IMG/VR virus record: IMGVR_UViG_3300032435_000076
Coordinates: 1 to 22,392 of that record
Direction: 5' to 3' (one strand)
From: a virus
DNA: 22,392 nucleotides
A program made the translations under genes and the position numbers. Positions 6,739 through 13,553 of this stretch are shown in pieces; positions within the stretch are counted from its first letter, which is position 1, and every line of letters starts with the position of its first letter. The notes under the pieces are model-generated. The model was not told where the DNA came from, did no database searches, and saw nothing but the letters and a program-made list of their open reading frames with translations.

Positions 6739-7100
6739 GGCTTCGGCCCGCCGTGCGCCCGGTCGTCTTCCCCGATGCCGCGTTCTTCGTAGGCGATCAG
6801 GAAGGCGACACAGCAAAGCAGGTGCCAGAGGTGCGAGTGTCCGGTTTCTGCGTCCGTATCCCCGAACAGAAAAGACTTTGTGGTCGGACCTTTGCCGCCC
6901 CACCACGCCCAAGCGTGGCGCATGGCCGCCCCAAAAATGCGGCCCCACGACATGCCTTTTTCCCAATTCCGATCCGCGTATTTTACCGCACCGAACGTCA
7001 GGATCGTGGCGAGGGCGAACATGGCCTCCGGGGGGATCAAATCCATTCGGGGCTTGTCGGTATCGTCTTTCCGACCGTGTGTGTTTTCGTCCATATTCAT
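6735..7100 (-). CDS. dATP/dGTP diphosphohydrolase-like protein (former DUF5664)
   Basis: This protein of about 121 residues has the conserved pattern KPRMDLIPPEAMFALA, TFGAVKYADRNWEKGM, AAMRHAWAWW, GHSHLWHLLCCVAFLIAYEER. That pattern defines the helical domain annotated in databases as dATP/dGTP diphosphohydrolase N-terminal (earlier DUF5664), related in concept to MazG-type all-alpha NTP pyrophosphatases. In 2-aminoadenine phages such an enzyme makes dGMP from dGTP for the PurZ route. The family is also frequent in ordinary phages, where its role is unclear. The start is ambiguous among ATGs at 7106, 7100 and 7094; 7100 gives the ATGA overlap with the methyltransferase-like gene, and a GGGG lies just upstream. 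Confidence 0.8.
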   Translation of the reverse strand: MNMDENTHGRKDDTDKPRMDLIPPEAMFALATILTFGAVKYADRNWEKGMSWGRIFGAAMRHAWAWWGGKGPTTKSFLFGDTDAETGHSHLWHLLCCVAFLIAYEERGIGEDDRAHGGPKP

Positions 7101-7687
7101 CCCCATTGTTCAGCCATTGCGTCCGCGACGCCTTGGAAAGTTTCGCTGCGCAACCGCCAACGGTCCGCGCTTGGTGGCAGGTGGAAGACCCTTTGCCTTT
7201 CGGCGGACGTGAGGGCCGCCATTTTGTGTTTCACGTCGTTTGTTGGGGTCAGCGGCGGCAGGTTTTTAAGCCAAAGGCAGGTGGCCTTTTGTTCCGGGTG
7301 GCCGAACCACCACGGTTGAACGGTCTGCGTCTGTTGGGCGCCGCCGATCCGGGCTTTCCCGTGTTTGTGCATGATGGGGTTTTCCACGGCGATCTTGCCG
7401 ACGGGGGCGTTCAGGAGTTTTTGGAAGAACCGTGCCGCGTCGTCCAAAGCCGCCCAACGGGCCGGGTCGCGGTACAGCCACCGGACGCCACTGTTCGCCA
7501 AGAACGTGCAAGGTGGGTGCGCGATCAGGAGGTCGTAAAGGGTGAAGTCCAGATCGAACACGTCCCCTTGGTAGTGAAACCCCGGCTGCGCGGTTGGAAG
7601 CAGGTCAACCGACACGGCGAAGTGGCCGCGCTTCACGAAGGCGTCACGCACCTTGCCGGAAAACTCACACGCGATCAGGACGTTCAT
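7097..7687 (-). CDS. C5-cytosine methyltransferase-like protein
   Basis: The 196-residue protein starts with a Rossmann-type SAM-binding motif (MNVLIACEFSGKVRDAF), has an acidic strand end (SVDLLP), then AHPPCTFLANSGVRWL with the PPC of C5-methyltransferase motif IV (candidate nucleophile C60), and VENP (101-104) like motif VI. It is much shorter than restriction-type enzymes and shows no clear target-recognition domain or motifs IX-X. It belongs to a compact phage family usually annotated as DNA methyltransferase. Self-modification of phage DNA is plausible but unproven. It is the first gene of the polymerase operon, with the palindromic element starting only 9 bases upstream of its ATG. Confidence 0.75.
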   Translation of the reverse strand: MNVLIACEFSGKVRDAFVKRGHFAVSVDLLPTAQPGFHYQGDVFDLDFTLYDLLIAHPPCTFLANSGVRWLYRDPARWAALDDAARFFQKLLNAPVGKIAVENPIMHKHGKARIGGAQQTQTVQPWWFGHPEQKATCLWLKNLPPLTPTNDVKHKMAALTSAERQRVFHLPPSADRWRLRSETFQGVADAMAEQWG

Positions 7688-7696
7688 GGCGCTTTT

Positions 7697-7723
7697 GTCT
7701 TTCTTGTTTTCTGCAAAGCAGAC
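7697..7723. promoter_or_regulatory. 27-bp palindromic element (candidate operator)
   Basis: Left arm GTCTTTCTTG and right arm CAAAGCAGAC are separated by 7 bases, the same geometry as at 3705-3731. It lies between the DUF2815 gene and the methyltransferase-like gene, only 9 bases before the latter's start codon, so it overlaps that gene's leader. Confidence 0.6.
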
Positions 7724-7724
7724 A

Positions 7725-7748
7725 CAGCGGGCGCGAAAACGCCCGCTG
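7725..7748 (-). terminator. Strong hairpin after the DUF2815 gene
   Basis: A perfect 9-bp GC-rich stem (CAGCGGGCG/CGCCCGCTG) has a 6-base loop, TTTTCG on the minus strand, 12 bases past the DUF2815 stop. No T-run follows, so it may be a pausing or RNA-stabilising structure rather than a full intrinsic terminator. It abuts the palindromic element at 7697-7723. Confidence 0.5.
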
Positions 7749-7759
7749 CATCAGTGATT

Positions 7760-8407
7760 TTAGAAAGGCAGGCCGCCAGCGTTGGCCGCGCCCGCCGGGG
7801 TGTTGTTGTAGGCGGTCGTGGCGGTCGTGACGGCGTTCGGGTCGATACCGAGGGCCGCAAGCTGCGAGTTGTCCGCAGCCTTGAAGGCGTCTTCGGCGGA
7901 AACACCACCGTCACGGCGCGGCATATCGGCCTTGACGATCTGAACGTGTTCCAAGAACAAGCCCACGCCTTTGTTGCCGTTGGTGTCGTAACCGAACGGG
8001 CGGACCGTGAAGCGCGCCAACTGCCCCATGAAGACCGACTGTTTGTCCAAAATGTTGTTCCCTTGCAGGTCCACCACGCCGGGTTTCTGGTCAGCCGCCG
8101 CCCACGGGGCGATGAAAATTTCCCCGTCCGCGAAGCCGGAGTAGGTTTTTTCGGACGCTTGGCGGAACGGCAGGCGGCATTGGGCCAAAAAGGCTTTGTC
8201 GTTGGCCTTGGCGGCGCCAAACTTTGCCACCAGCGCGTCGAAAACGCCCTGACGCAAGGTCTGGTACTGTTGGGAGCCGGTCCCGGTCTTGTCCAGCAAA
8301 AGCATTGCGCCGAAGCGCGCGGCCTGTGTCGGGACTTGCTTGTTGCCACGGGCTTCAAACAGGTTGGGGAAGTAAAGGTAGCCTACGGGGGTCATGATAC
8401 CAGCCAT
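7760..8407 (-). CDS. DUF2815 phage ssDNA-binding-like protein
   Basis: The 215-residue protein begins MAGIMTPVGYLYFPNLFEAR and contains YSGFADGEIFIAPWA and a late RPFGYDTNGNKGVGLFLEHVQIV block. This is the usual layout of DUF2815, an OB-fold-like phage family found next to DUF2800 nucleases and DNA polymerases and considered an ssDNA-binding protein. The extreme C-terminus (GGLPF) resembles the hydrophobic tip of bacterial SSB tails, though the acidic stretch is missing. The ATG at 8407 is favoured by TTGGAG upstream; an earlier in-frame start lacks this. It is the last gene of its operon, directly after the DUF2800 gene, the standard phage order. Confidence 0.85.
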   Translation of the reverse strand: MAGIMTPVGYLYFPNLFEARGNKQVPTQAARFGAMLLLDKTGTGSQQYQTLRQGVFDALVAKFGAAKANDKAFLAQCRLPFRQASEKTYSGFADGEIFIAPWAAADQKPGVVDLQGNNILDKQSVFMGQLARFTVRPFGYDTNGNKGVGLFLEHVQIVKADMPRRDGGVSAEDAFKAADNSQLAALGIDPNAVTTATTAYNNTPAGAANAGGLPF

Positions 8408-8436
8408 GGTAATCTCCAAGTTTTGATGTTTAAGGT

Positions 8437-9747
8437 TTAAGGTGTCGTACTGGCCCCGCCAGTTATTCCGAAAGCATCGCGGGCGGACTGGCGGGCTACC
8501 GCGCTGCGAGGGTCGAGTTCCGGGGCAAGGTTCTTGCCGGACGAAACTTTGACAACGTGAGGGGAAACGATCAGATCGAAGGCCCTTTTCCCCAATTTCT
8601 TTTCAGCCTGCGCCGGGGTCAGGATTTTGGTGGTCAAGATGGTCGCCACGTCCAATCCTTCTTTGGTCAGGTCCGCGTCCAGCGCGGCGATCAGGGCTTC
8701 CTGATCTTCTTCGGCCCACTTCCGGGTGGGTCTGGTTGGGACCAGCTTCCATCCGGGGACCGTTTGGCCTGCGTCCAGCCGTTGTTGGGCCAGCGCCTCA
8801 ACCGACTTGATCCACGGGCCGATGATTTCGATCTTGTTCAGCAAGTCCCCCAGGGCGTCGTCCGACAGCGTGATTTGCGGCAGAAGCGCATGGGGTGGCG
8901 CGGACGCGGGCAGGTTCACGGCGGGGGCCGCCAAGAAAGCCGCCTTCGCCGTGTTCAACGACATGTCTGCCAGTGTTACACAGACTGCCGAAAGAGGACA
9001 AAACCGACAATGAGAACCGGCAAAAAGCGTTTGGCCGTTGTCGGAAAGCGCCTTGATTACGCCGGGGTAGAGGACTTCGCGCGCCCACGTCCGCACTTCT
9101 GCGGCGGTATATGTGTGCGCCCGGACGGGGCCTTTGGGGTGGTAGGCGCGCGGCTGGATGATGGTGATTGTGACCGTATCCACGCCGCCAAAAGCCACGC
9201 CGTTCAGCTTGCAGAGGGCCTTCAAAACGGTTTCGGACATAGCGCCCGCGCCATAGTAAAGGCCCTGCGTGTTGCCTTCGGGTTCGACAACCACGCCCCG
9301 GCCAAACTTCAAATCCACGACCCGCAAAGATTTTGTCCGGGTGTTGTAGGCCAGCACGTCCGCCGTGCCGAACAAATAGACGCTCAACGGTGTCAGCCCG
9401 CCCCACTGGTTTGTGGGGTCCACGCGGGTTTCAAGCATCACGACGTAGCCCATGGTTTGCAGGCCCCGGACGTGATCGACAAACGCCCGGACGTTCTCCA
9501 CCATGTCTTCGTCCACGGTGAACGAAAACCCGTCGGCGGTTCTGGTTTCCCCGAGGAACGCCGAGGGGTCGATCCCGGTGTGCAAGCAGGCTTCGGACAG
9601 AGAGTGCGCAAGCGTTCCCTCTGCCGAGAAGATGGACGACCGCCGGGAGCCGTCGTCCGCAGCCATTGCTAGGGCGTAAGACCCCGGACAGGCCAACAGC
9701 CGCGCACTGGAAGACGCCGAGAAACTTGAGTGTGCGTTGGGGGCCAT
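8437..9747 (-). CDS. DUF2800 PD-(D/E)XK (Cas4/RecB-like) nuclease
   Basis: The 436-residue protein opens with the DUF2800 signature AHSSFSASSSARLLACPGSYAL, then AEGTLAHSLSEACL. The nuclease core shows FGTADVLAYN (D130) and LRVVDLKFGRG (D145, K147) with a downstream QGLYYG helix, the PD-(D/E)XK layout of RecB/Cas4 nucleases. C20 together with CRFCPLSAVC (C247, C250, C256) could bind a 4Fe-4S cluster as in AddB/Cas4. It probably processes DNA ends during phage recombination together with DUF2815. The ATG has AAAGGAACGCCCC upstream, a ribosome-site pattern shared with the next two genes of the operon. Confidence 0.88.
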   Translation of the reverse strand: MAPNAHSSFSASSSARLLACPGSYALAMAADDGSRRSSIFSAEGTLAHSLSEACLHTGIDPSAFLGETRTADGFSFTVDEDMVENVRAFVDHVRGLQTMGYVVMLETRVDPTNQWGGLTPLSVYLFGTADVLAYNTRTKSLRVVDLKFGRGVVVEPEGNTQGLYYGAGAMSETVLKALCKLNGVAFGGVDTVTITIIQPRAYHPKGPVRAHTYTAAEVRTWAREVLYPGVIKALSDNGQTLFAGSHCRFCPLSAVCVTLADMSLNTAKAAFLAAPAVNLPASAPPHALLPQITLSDDALGDLLNKIEIIGPWIKSVEALAQQRLDAGQTVPGWKLVPTRPTRKWAEEDQEALIAALDADLTKEGLDVATILTTKILTPAQAEKKLGKRAFDLIVSPHVVKVSSGKNLAPELDPRSAVARQSARDAFGITGGASTTP

Positions 9748-9758
9748 GGGGCGTTCCT

Positions 9759-10088
9759 TTACAGTTTTGCGAGGCGTTCGGCGTGGTAAATGGCGCGGCG
9801 CAGTCGGCCTTCGATTGCGTCCAGCCGCGTGTCGATGTGTTCCAACGCCGAGTGCGGTTCCGGCCTGTCAGGGGCGCGACCGTCCGAGGTTGCTTCGGGC
9901 TGATAGCCGAGGATGCGGTTCGCCGTGTCGTTCAGGGTGTCTTCCAGCCGTCCGGCCATATCGCCCAACATGTCGGCGCGCATGATGCGCCCGTCGAGTT
10001 CGTTCGTCTTCGGAGAGTTTTGGCCGATACCCGACCCGAGGAATAGTCCGGCGGGGTGGGGTAGGGTTTCGTTCGTCGTGTAGCCCAT
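9759..10088 (-). CDS. Hypothetical protein
   Basis: The 109-residue protein is not recognised. A proline/glycine-containing N-terminus (residues 1-25) is followed by a helical segment (ADMLGDMAGRLEDTLNDTANRIL), a charged linker and a C-terminal helix (ALEHIDTRLDAIEGRLRRAIYHAERL) with coiled-coil character. There is no membrane segment. Its ribosome-binding sequence AAAGGAACACCCCC is nearly the same as that of the DUF2800 gene 11 bases downstream, implying equal translation. It sits between the Acb2-like gene and the nuclease gene, so an accessory role in DNA processing or in counter-defence is possible but not shown. Confidence 0.65.
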   Translation of the reverse strand: MGYTTNETLPHPAGLFLGSGIGQNSPKTNELDGRIMRADMLGDMAGRLEDTLNDTANRILGYQPEATSDGRAPDRPEPHSALEHIDTRLDAIEGRLRRAIYHAERLAKL

Positions 10089-10100
10089 GGGGGTGTTCCT

Positions 10101-10358
10101 TTACTTGGTGATGTGTTTGACGGCCCACATTGCCGCTTCTTCAATTTTGGTGATCGCCAGAGACATTTCGCGGCTGCGGCCAACGGCTTCACACTTGCCG
10201 ATGAACGCGGCGGCGGCGTCCTTGAGGTCCACCATTTGCCCCTTTTCGGCGTCCGTAAGGACGCGATACTGGTGGCGGACGGCGTTGTTGGCCGTCCGGT
10301 CGTCGGACGCCCCGTCAACATGGGATTTCGCACGGGTCATTGGGGGTTCTTCACGCAT
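10101..10358 (-). CDS. Acb2/Tad1-like hairpin protein, candidate anti-CBASS sponge
   Basis: The 85-residue protein's C-terminal 55 residues form a likely helical hairpin: YRVLTDAEKGQMVDLKDAAAAF, then SREMSLAITKIEEAAMWAVKH. The combination YRxLTxxE...K, SREMSLA and KIEEAxMWAVKHIT is how I recall the Acb2/Tad1 hairpin family (DUF7681) of small phage proteins that bind cyclic oligonucleotides and block CBASS immunity. Tyr31 and Lys46 are 15 residues apart, the same spacing as the reported ligand-binding Tyr11 and Lys26 of Acb2. The first 30 residues are polar and probably disordered. It leads an operon, with AAAAGGGACACCCA before the ATG and a 35-bp palindrome upstream. The alternative is an unrelated small helical protein. 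Confidence 0.65.
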   Translation of the reverse strand: MREEPPMTRAKSHVDGASDDRTANNAVRHQYRVLTDAEKGQMVDLKDAAAAFIGKCEAVGRSREMSLAITKIEEAAMWAVKHITK

Positions 10359-10388
10359 TGGGTGTCCCTTTTGGTTGGTTTAGGTTCT

Positions 10389-10423
10389 GTCTGTTTTGCA
10401 GCGGATTGGCAAGCAAAACAGAC
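10389..10423. promoter_or_regulatory. 35-bp palindromic element (candidate operator)
   Basis: Perfect 11-bp inverted arms GTCTGTTTTGC and GCAAAACAGAC are separated by 13 bases. It lies 31 bases upstream of the Acb2-like gene. On the minus strand ATTTGT-CTG overlaps its edge and could be a -10, with TTCAAT as a weak -35 at 17 bases. Confidence 0.65.
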
Positions 10424-10436
10424 AAATTTGGGGTGA

Positions 10437-10458
10437 CGAAACCCATTGAAGGGTTTCG
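10437..10458 (-). terminator. Hairpin after the acidic-linker gene
   Basis: A perfect 8-bp stem CGAAACCC/GGGTTTCG with a 6-base loop starts 8 bases past the stop codon at 10467. There is no T-run, so it may be a transcript-end structure of a factor-dependent kind. Confidence 0.45.
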
Positions 10459-10466
10459 AGTAGGGC

Positions 10467-11006
10467 TTAGGATGCGCCCGTGCCGTTGGTCATAGCGATC
10501 ACGTCCGCCAGGAAGTTTGCGGCCTTTTCGTCGGGGATAGCCGAGAAGTGGGCGACCGCGTATTTGGCCGAAATGGCGTTGATGAGCGCCAAGTTGTTCG
10601 GGTTGGCCCCGAAGAACACTTGGACCATGCCGATCCCTTTGTCCCGCGCTTCTGCCGGGGTCAGGTTTTGCATGGCGTTGATGGTGGGCGCGTCCGCTTG
10701 ATCTGCGGCTTCTGTGTTGTCGCCCGCGTCCGCTTGGGTTGCGGCTTCTGGTTCGTCTTTTTCGGCTTGGGCCTTTTTCACGCGCTGCTTGGGTTTGGGC
10801 GCTGCGGCTGCGTCGGCTTCGGCCTTGTTCGGGTGGATCGTCAAATCCGCTTGGGTGCCGTCTTCGTCGTAGCGGATTTTGCTGATCCGGTTCGGGTCAA
10901 ATGACCCCATAACGGCGTCCATAAGGTCCATCAGTTCGGGAACCGAGTTGGCTTCCAAGTGAAGGACCAAGGCCGCCGGGGTCGGCGCGGGGGGATTGTG
11001 TGCCAT
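10467..11006 (-). CDS. Hypothetical two-domain protein with acidic/Ala-Lys linker
   Basis: The 179-residue protein is not recognised. Residues 1-60 form a small domain (LHLEANSVPELMDLMDAV, ISKIRYDEDGTQADLTIHP). Residues 61-108 are a low-complexity Ala/Lys/Glu/Asp linker, and residues 109-165 a second helical part (LTPAEARDKGIGMVQVFF, NLALINAISAKYAVAHFSAI). It follows the SNF2-type helicase gene by 18 bases and ends its operon before a hairpin. The order suggests a partner of that helicase or of recombination proteins, which is inference only. Confidence 0.7.
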   Translation of the reverse strand: MAHNPPAPTPAALVLHLEANSVPELMDLMDAVMGSFDPNRISKIRYDEDGTQADLTIHPNKAEADAAAAPKPKQRVKKAQAEKDEPEAATQADAGDNTEAADQADAPTINAMQNLTPAEARDKGIGMVQVFFGANPNNLALINAISAKYAVAHFSAIPDEKAANFLADVIAMTNGTGAS

Positions 11007-11024
11007 GTGTTGCTCTTTCGTGTG

Positions 11025-12425
11025 CTACTGAAGGACGCCGGGGGTTTCTGCCCCGTACATTTGGTAGTTGTCTTCGGCGCGGCGGCGCAAGATGCGCGCT
11101 TGGCGACGTTCGAGAGGCACGGCTTCGTCATATGCAACGTAGGCCGTGACGGTGTTGCGTTGCCCGAGGCGGTGGGCGCGGCTCACGATTTGATAATTCT
11201 GGTCAGGGCTTGGGTGCGGCTCCACCAAGACAACCGTTTCGGCGGCGGTCAGGGTGATTGCCGTGCCAGCGGCGATGTTCTGGCCGATGAAAACCCGCAC
11301 CGACTTTTCACCTTGGAACAGGTCCACCGCGCGCTCTTTGTTCTCTGGGCTTACGCTGCCGTCCACCTTTACGGGTTGATATTTCGCCAGCCCTTCGACC
11401 AATGCCGCGAGGACTTCCTTGTGGTGGCCGTAGACCAAAATCTTCTTGTCCGGGTTCACGTCCAAAAATTCTTTGATCCAGATCAATACCGCTGCGGCTT
11501 TGGCGATACCGAGGTGCCGCCGTTGGCTTCCGGGCTGCGTTTCCAACGCGGTCAGGTACGCTTCGACTTCGGCGTCCGTCATGGCGTCCACTTCTTCTTC
11601 GGACAAGGCCGCAACTTGTTTGAACCCCGTTTCCAAAGGTAGCGGCACGGTGAGGATGGGCGGCAGTTCGGTCAGCACGTCAGCTTTCCGGCGCATCAGG
11701 ATATGGGGCGCAAGGGCTTCGCGCAGTTCCCCGACCGTTTCAGGGTTGTTTCCGATCACTTCGCGGCCAAAACGTGTTTCAAAGATTTGGCAGAACCGAT
11801 CCTCAAACGCGAATTTGTTGGGGATTTTACCACCAAACAGCTTCGCCAGCACGTCCGGGAACAGCGCCCGCAAGTGTGAGTAGAGTTCCCCGACGTGACC
11901 CAAGGGGGTGGGTGTCGCCGTGGCGATCCAGCGCGGACCTGTGACGTTGGCCGGGGACAGGACGGCGTTTTTCAGGTCCAGTTTGGAGCCGTAAACCGCT
12001 TTGGTCCGGGCCGCGTCCGGGCTTTTGACCCCGTGGGCTTCATCCACAAACGCCACGTCGAAGGGTGTGCGGCGCGCGATTGCGGCCATGAGTTGCTGCG
12101 CGCGGGCTTTGTTGGACAACCATTCCATGCCGACAATCATGACCAAAGGCCCGTCAGGGATTTCGTCTTTCTGTGACGTGAACGGATACGTCATAACCCG
12201 GCGGGCCGCTATGTCCCACTCGCCAAATTGCAGCTTCCACGATCCCCGCGCAATGGCGGGGGCAATCACGAGGATACGGCGCGCGCCGATGGTGTTCGCG
12301 GCGGCGATCATCTGCATGGATTTCCCCAAGCCCGCGTCGTCCGCGAGAAGTGCGCGACGACGCGAGGTCAGAAAAGCCGTGCCTGTGATTTGGTAAGGTT
12401 TGGCGAACACTGACTGGCCCCTCAA
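11025..12425 (-). CDS. SNF2-family (SF2) DNA helicase/translocase
   Basis: The 466-residue ATPase of the SNF2/SMARCAL1 type has a Q-like AKPYQITGTAF, motif I DDAGLGKS (29-36), motif II DEAH (128-131), motif III ATATPTPLG (from 168), and motif VI with RAHRLGQ (416-422) near the end, the hallmark of SNF2 proteins. Phage members commonly accompany DUF2800/DUF2815/polymerase genes and are thought to remodel forks or recombination intermediates. I chose the TTG at 12425: it overlaps the upstream stop as TTGA and places the Q-like motif right after the start. Longer reading into the upstream gene gives an unlike, Arg/Ser-rich extension. Confidence 0.9.
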   Translation of the reverse strand: MRGQSVFAKPYQITGTAFLTSRRRALLADDAGLGKSMQMIAAANTIGARRILVIAPAIARGSWKLQFGEWDIAARRVMTYPFTSQKDEIPDGPLVMIVGMEWLSNKARAQQLMAAIARRTPFDVAFVDEAHGVKSPDAARTKAVYGSKLDLKNAVLSPANVTGPRWIATATPTPLGHVGELYSHLRALFPDVLAKLFGGKIPNKFAFEDRFCQIFETRFGREVIGNNPETVGELREALAPHILMRRKADVLTELPPILTVPLPLETGFKQVAALSEEEVDAMTDAEVEAYLTALETQPGSQRRHLGIAKAAAVLIWIKEFLDVNPDKKILVYGHHKEVLAALVEGLAKYQPVKVDGSVSPENKERAVDLFQGEKSVRVFIGQNIAAGTAITLTAAETVVLVEPHPSPDQNYQIVSRAHRLGQRNTVTAYVAYDEAVPLERRQARILRRRAEDNYQMYGAETPGVLQ

Positions 12426-12967
12426 TTTGCTGTGGGTTTTGCTGTGGGTTTTGGTTTGGCGTTTTCTGCAAGAAAACGGTGCAGCCGCATAAGGTTGGTG
12501 GACAAGCTGACGAAAACTTCGTCGTCGGGCTTTTTGTCGTGGATAATCACAAGCATCGTGGACGCCACGTCCGCGATATGGATTGCGTCGATACATATCT
12601 GTGCCGTCCGCGCTTCCAACTCGCGCCCCGGTCCTTGGGACAAAGCGACACCAACCAGTTGTGTCACGCTGGCTTGAAGGTTTCGGTCAAAAATCGTCAT
12701 GGTTGCGTGATACATCGACACCAGCGCGTCCCGTGTTTCAGAAGAAGCCGGGGCGCGTTTGCCATGGCCTTTGCACGTTGCGCAATGCTCGACCAAGGCC
12801 CCCTGCATAGCTTTGACGTGCAAAACCGTGTCGGCCAAGTCGCGGTAGACGCCGCGAGTGTCTGCGTTTTCAAAGACTTCAACCACTTTGGCGAGAAGTC
12901 CTTGGACCGTCTTTGCGGTGCCAGTTTGGTTTGTGGCGTTTTGTTCAGTTTTGTGCGGCTTTGCCAT
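12422..12967 (-). CDS. Hypothetical protein with single CxxCxGxG motif
   Basis: The 181-residue protein is not recognised. It contains one CATCKGHGK (CxxCxGxG, as in DnaJ zinc centres, but a single copy) at about residue 64, surrounded by helical segments. Its tail is a short Lys/Pro/Thr repeat (KPKPTAKPTAN) encoded by a duplicated GCTGTGGGTTTTG-type sequence. The ATG at 12967 has CAGGACACAGAC upstream. It is the first gene of the helicase operon, and a promoter lies just beyond it at 13009-13037. A zinc-dependent homodimer or partner of the helicase is conceivable. Confidence 0.7.
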   Translation of the reverse strand: MAKPHKTEQNATNQTGTAKTVQGLLAKVVEVFENADTRGVYRDLADTVLHVKAMQGALVEHCATCKGHGKRAPASSETRDALVSMYHATMTIFDRNLQASVTQLVGVALSQGPGRELEARTAQICIDAIHIADVASTMLVIIHDKKPDDEVFVSLSTNLMRLHRFLAENAKPKPTAKPTAN

Positions 12968-13008
12968 GTCTGTGTCCTGGTTGTTGGTTTCATATAACGA
13001 CAAGGCAG

Positions 13009-13037
13009 ACAAAACACTATTAGGTTCAGCCCGTCAA
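13009..13037 (-). promoter_or_regulatory. Promoter of the SNF2 helicase operon
   Basis: On the minus strand TTGACG (-35), exactly 17 bases, then TTTTGT (-10) merge into the CAGACAAA/TTTGTCTG element (13006-13013). The -35 lies inside the last codons of the RuvC-like gene. The leader to the ATG at 12967 contains GAAACCAACAAC. The same -35/17/-10-plus-CTG arrangement occurs at 13936-13964. Confidence 0.6.
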
Positions 13038-13553
13038 CTGCTTTTTCAGAAAACTATAGCCAATCAGCGCCGCATCGGCCCGATTGTGATCCATTTTGCG
13101 GCTAAACAGTTGGGATTGTTCAGGAAATAATTGCACGGCGCGGAGCCTTCCCGCGTCGTCACCCTTGCGGACGCCTGCCGGGGTCTGCCATTCGCTCGGG
13201 CGCATGAACGAGATAGGCAGGCCGAGGGCCGCCGCGACGCCGTGACAGACGCCCGTGACGAACCCGAACCGGAACATGGACGTGACGCCTTGTCCCGGCA
13301 TCGCATGAACGTCTTCGATCACGACCATAGAGGGCGTCGGCATGGCCGGGTTGCGCATCATGTCCGCGAGGACGGCGGGCTGGACGTGCGACTTGATGGT
13401 TTTGCCCTGTTGGGCTTTGGCCGTGGGCATGTCCGCGACGCCTATCAGGTGGATAGTCTTGCGCGCGTGGTTAAATTCCAGCCAAGCCAAAGCCCCGGTC
13501 AGGCCGGGGTCCACGGCAAGGATGGTCGTGACCTGGGGTTTGGGGTGCGTCAT
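13026..13553 (-). CDS. RuvC-like Holliday junction resolvase
   Basis: The 175-residue protein has an RNase H-fold core: LAVDPGLTGALAWL (D15), VVIEDVHAMPGQGVTSMFRFG (E80), and a C-terminal HNRADAALIG (H156, D160). These are the four acidic/His positions of RuvC-type resolvases, with the family's MFRFGF-GVCHG helix in between. It would resolve recombination or replication junctions before packaging. The ATG at 13553 was chosen from the ATGA overlap with the upstream gene and AGGAAGG upstream; an earlier start would add a non-homologous Gly/Pro-rich segment. Phage RuvC-like enzymes commonly accompany DUF2800-type recombination genes. Confidence 0.9.
   Translation of the reverse strand: MTHPKPQVTTILAVDPGLTGALAWLEFNHARKTIHLIGVADMPTAKAQQGKTIKSHVQPAVLADMMRNPAMPTPSMVVIEDVHAMPGQGVTSMFRFGFVTGVCHGVAAALGLPISFMRPSEWQTPAGVRKGDDAGRLRAVQLFPEQSQLFSRKMDHNRADAALIGYSFLKKQLTG

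Noticed and set aside
6728-8440. 570-residue plus-strand open frame
   Set aside because: It runs antisense through four coupled minus-strand genes with clear families, has odd composition and no supported start.
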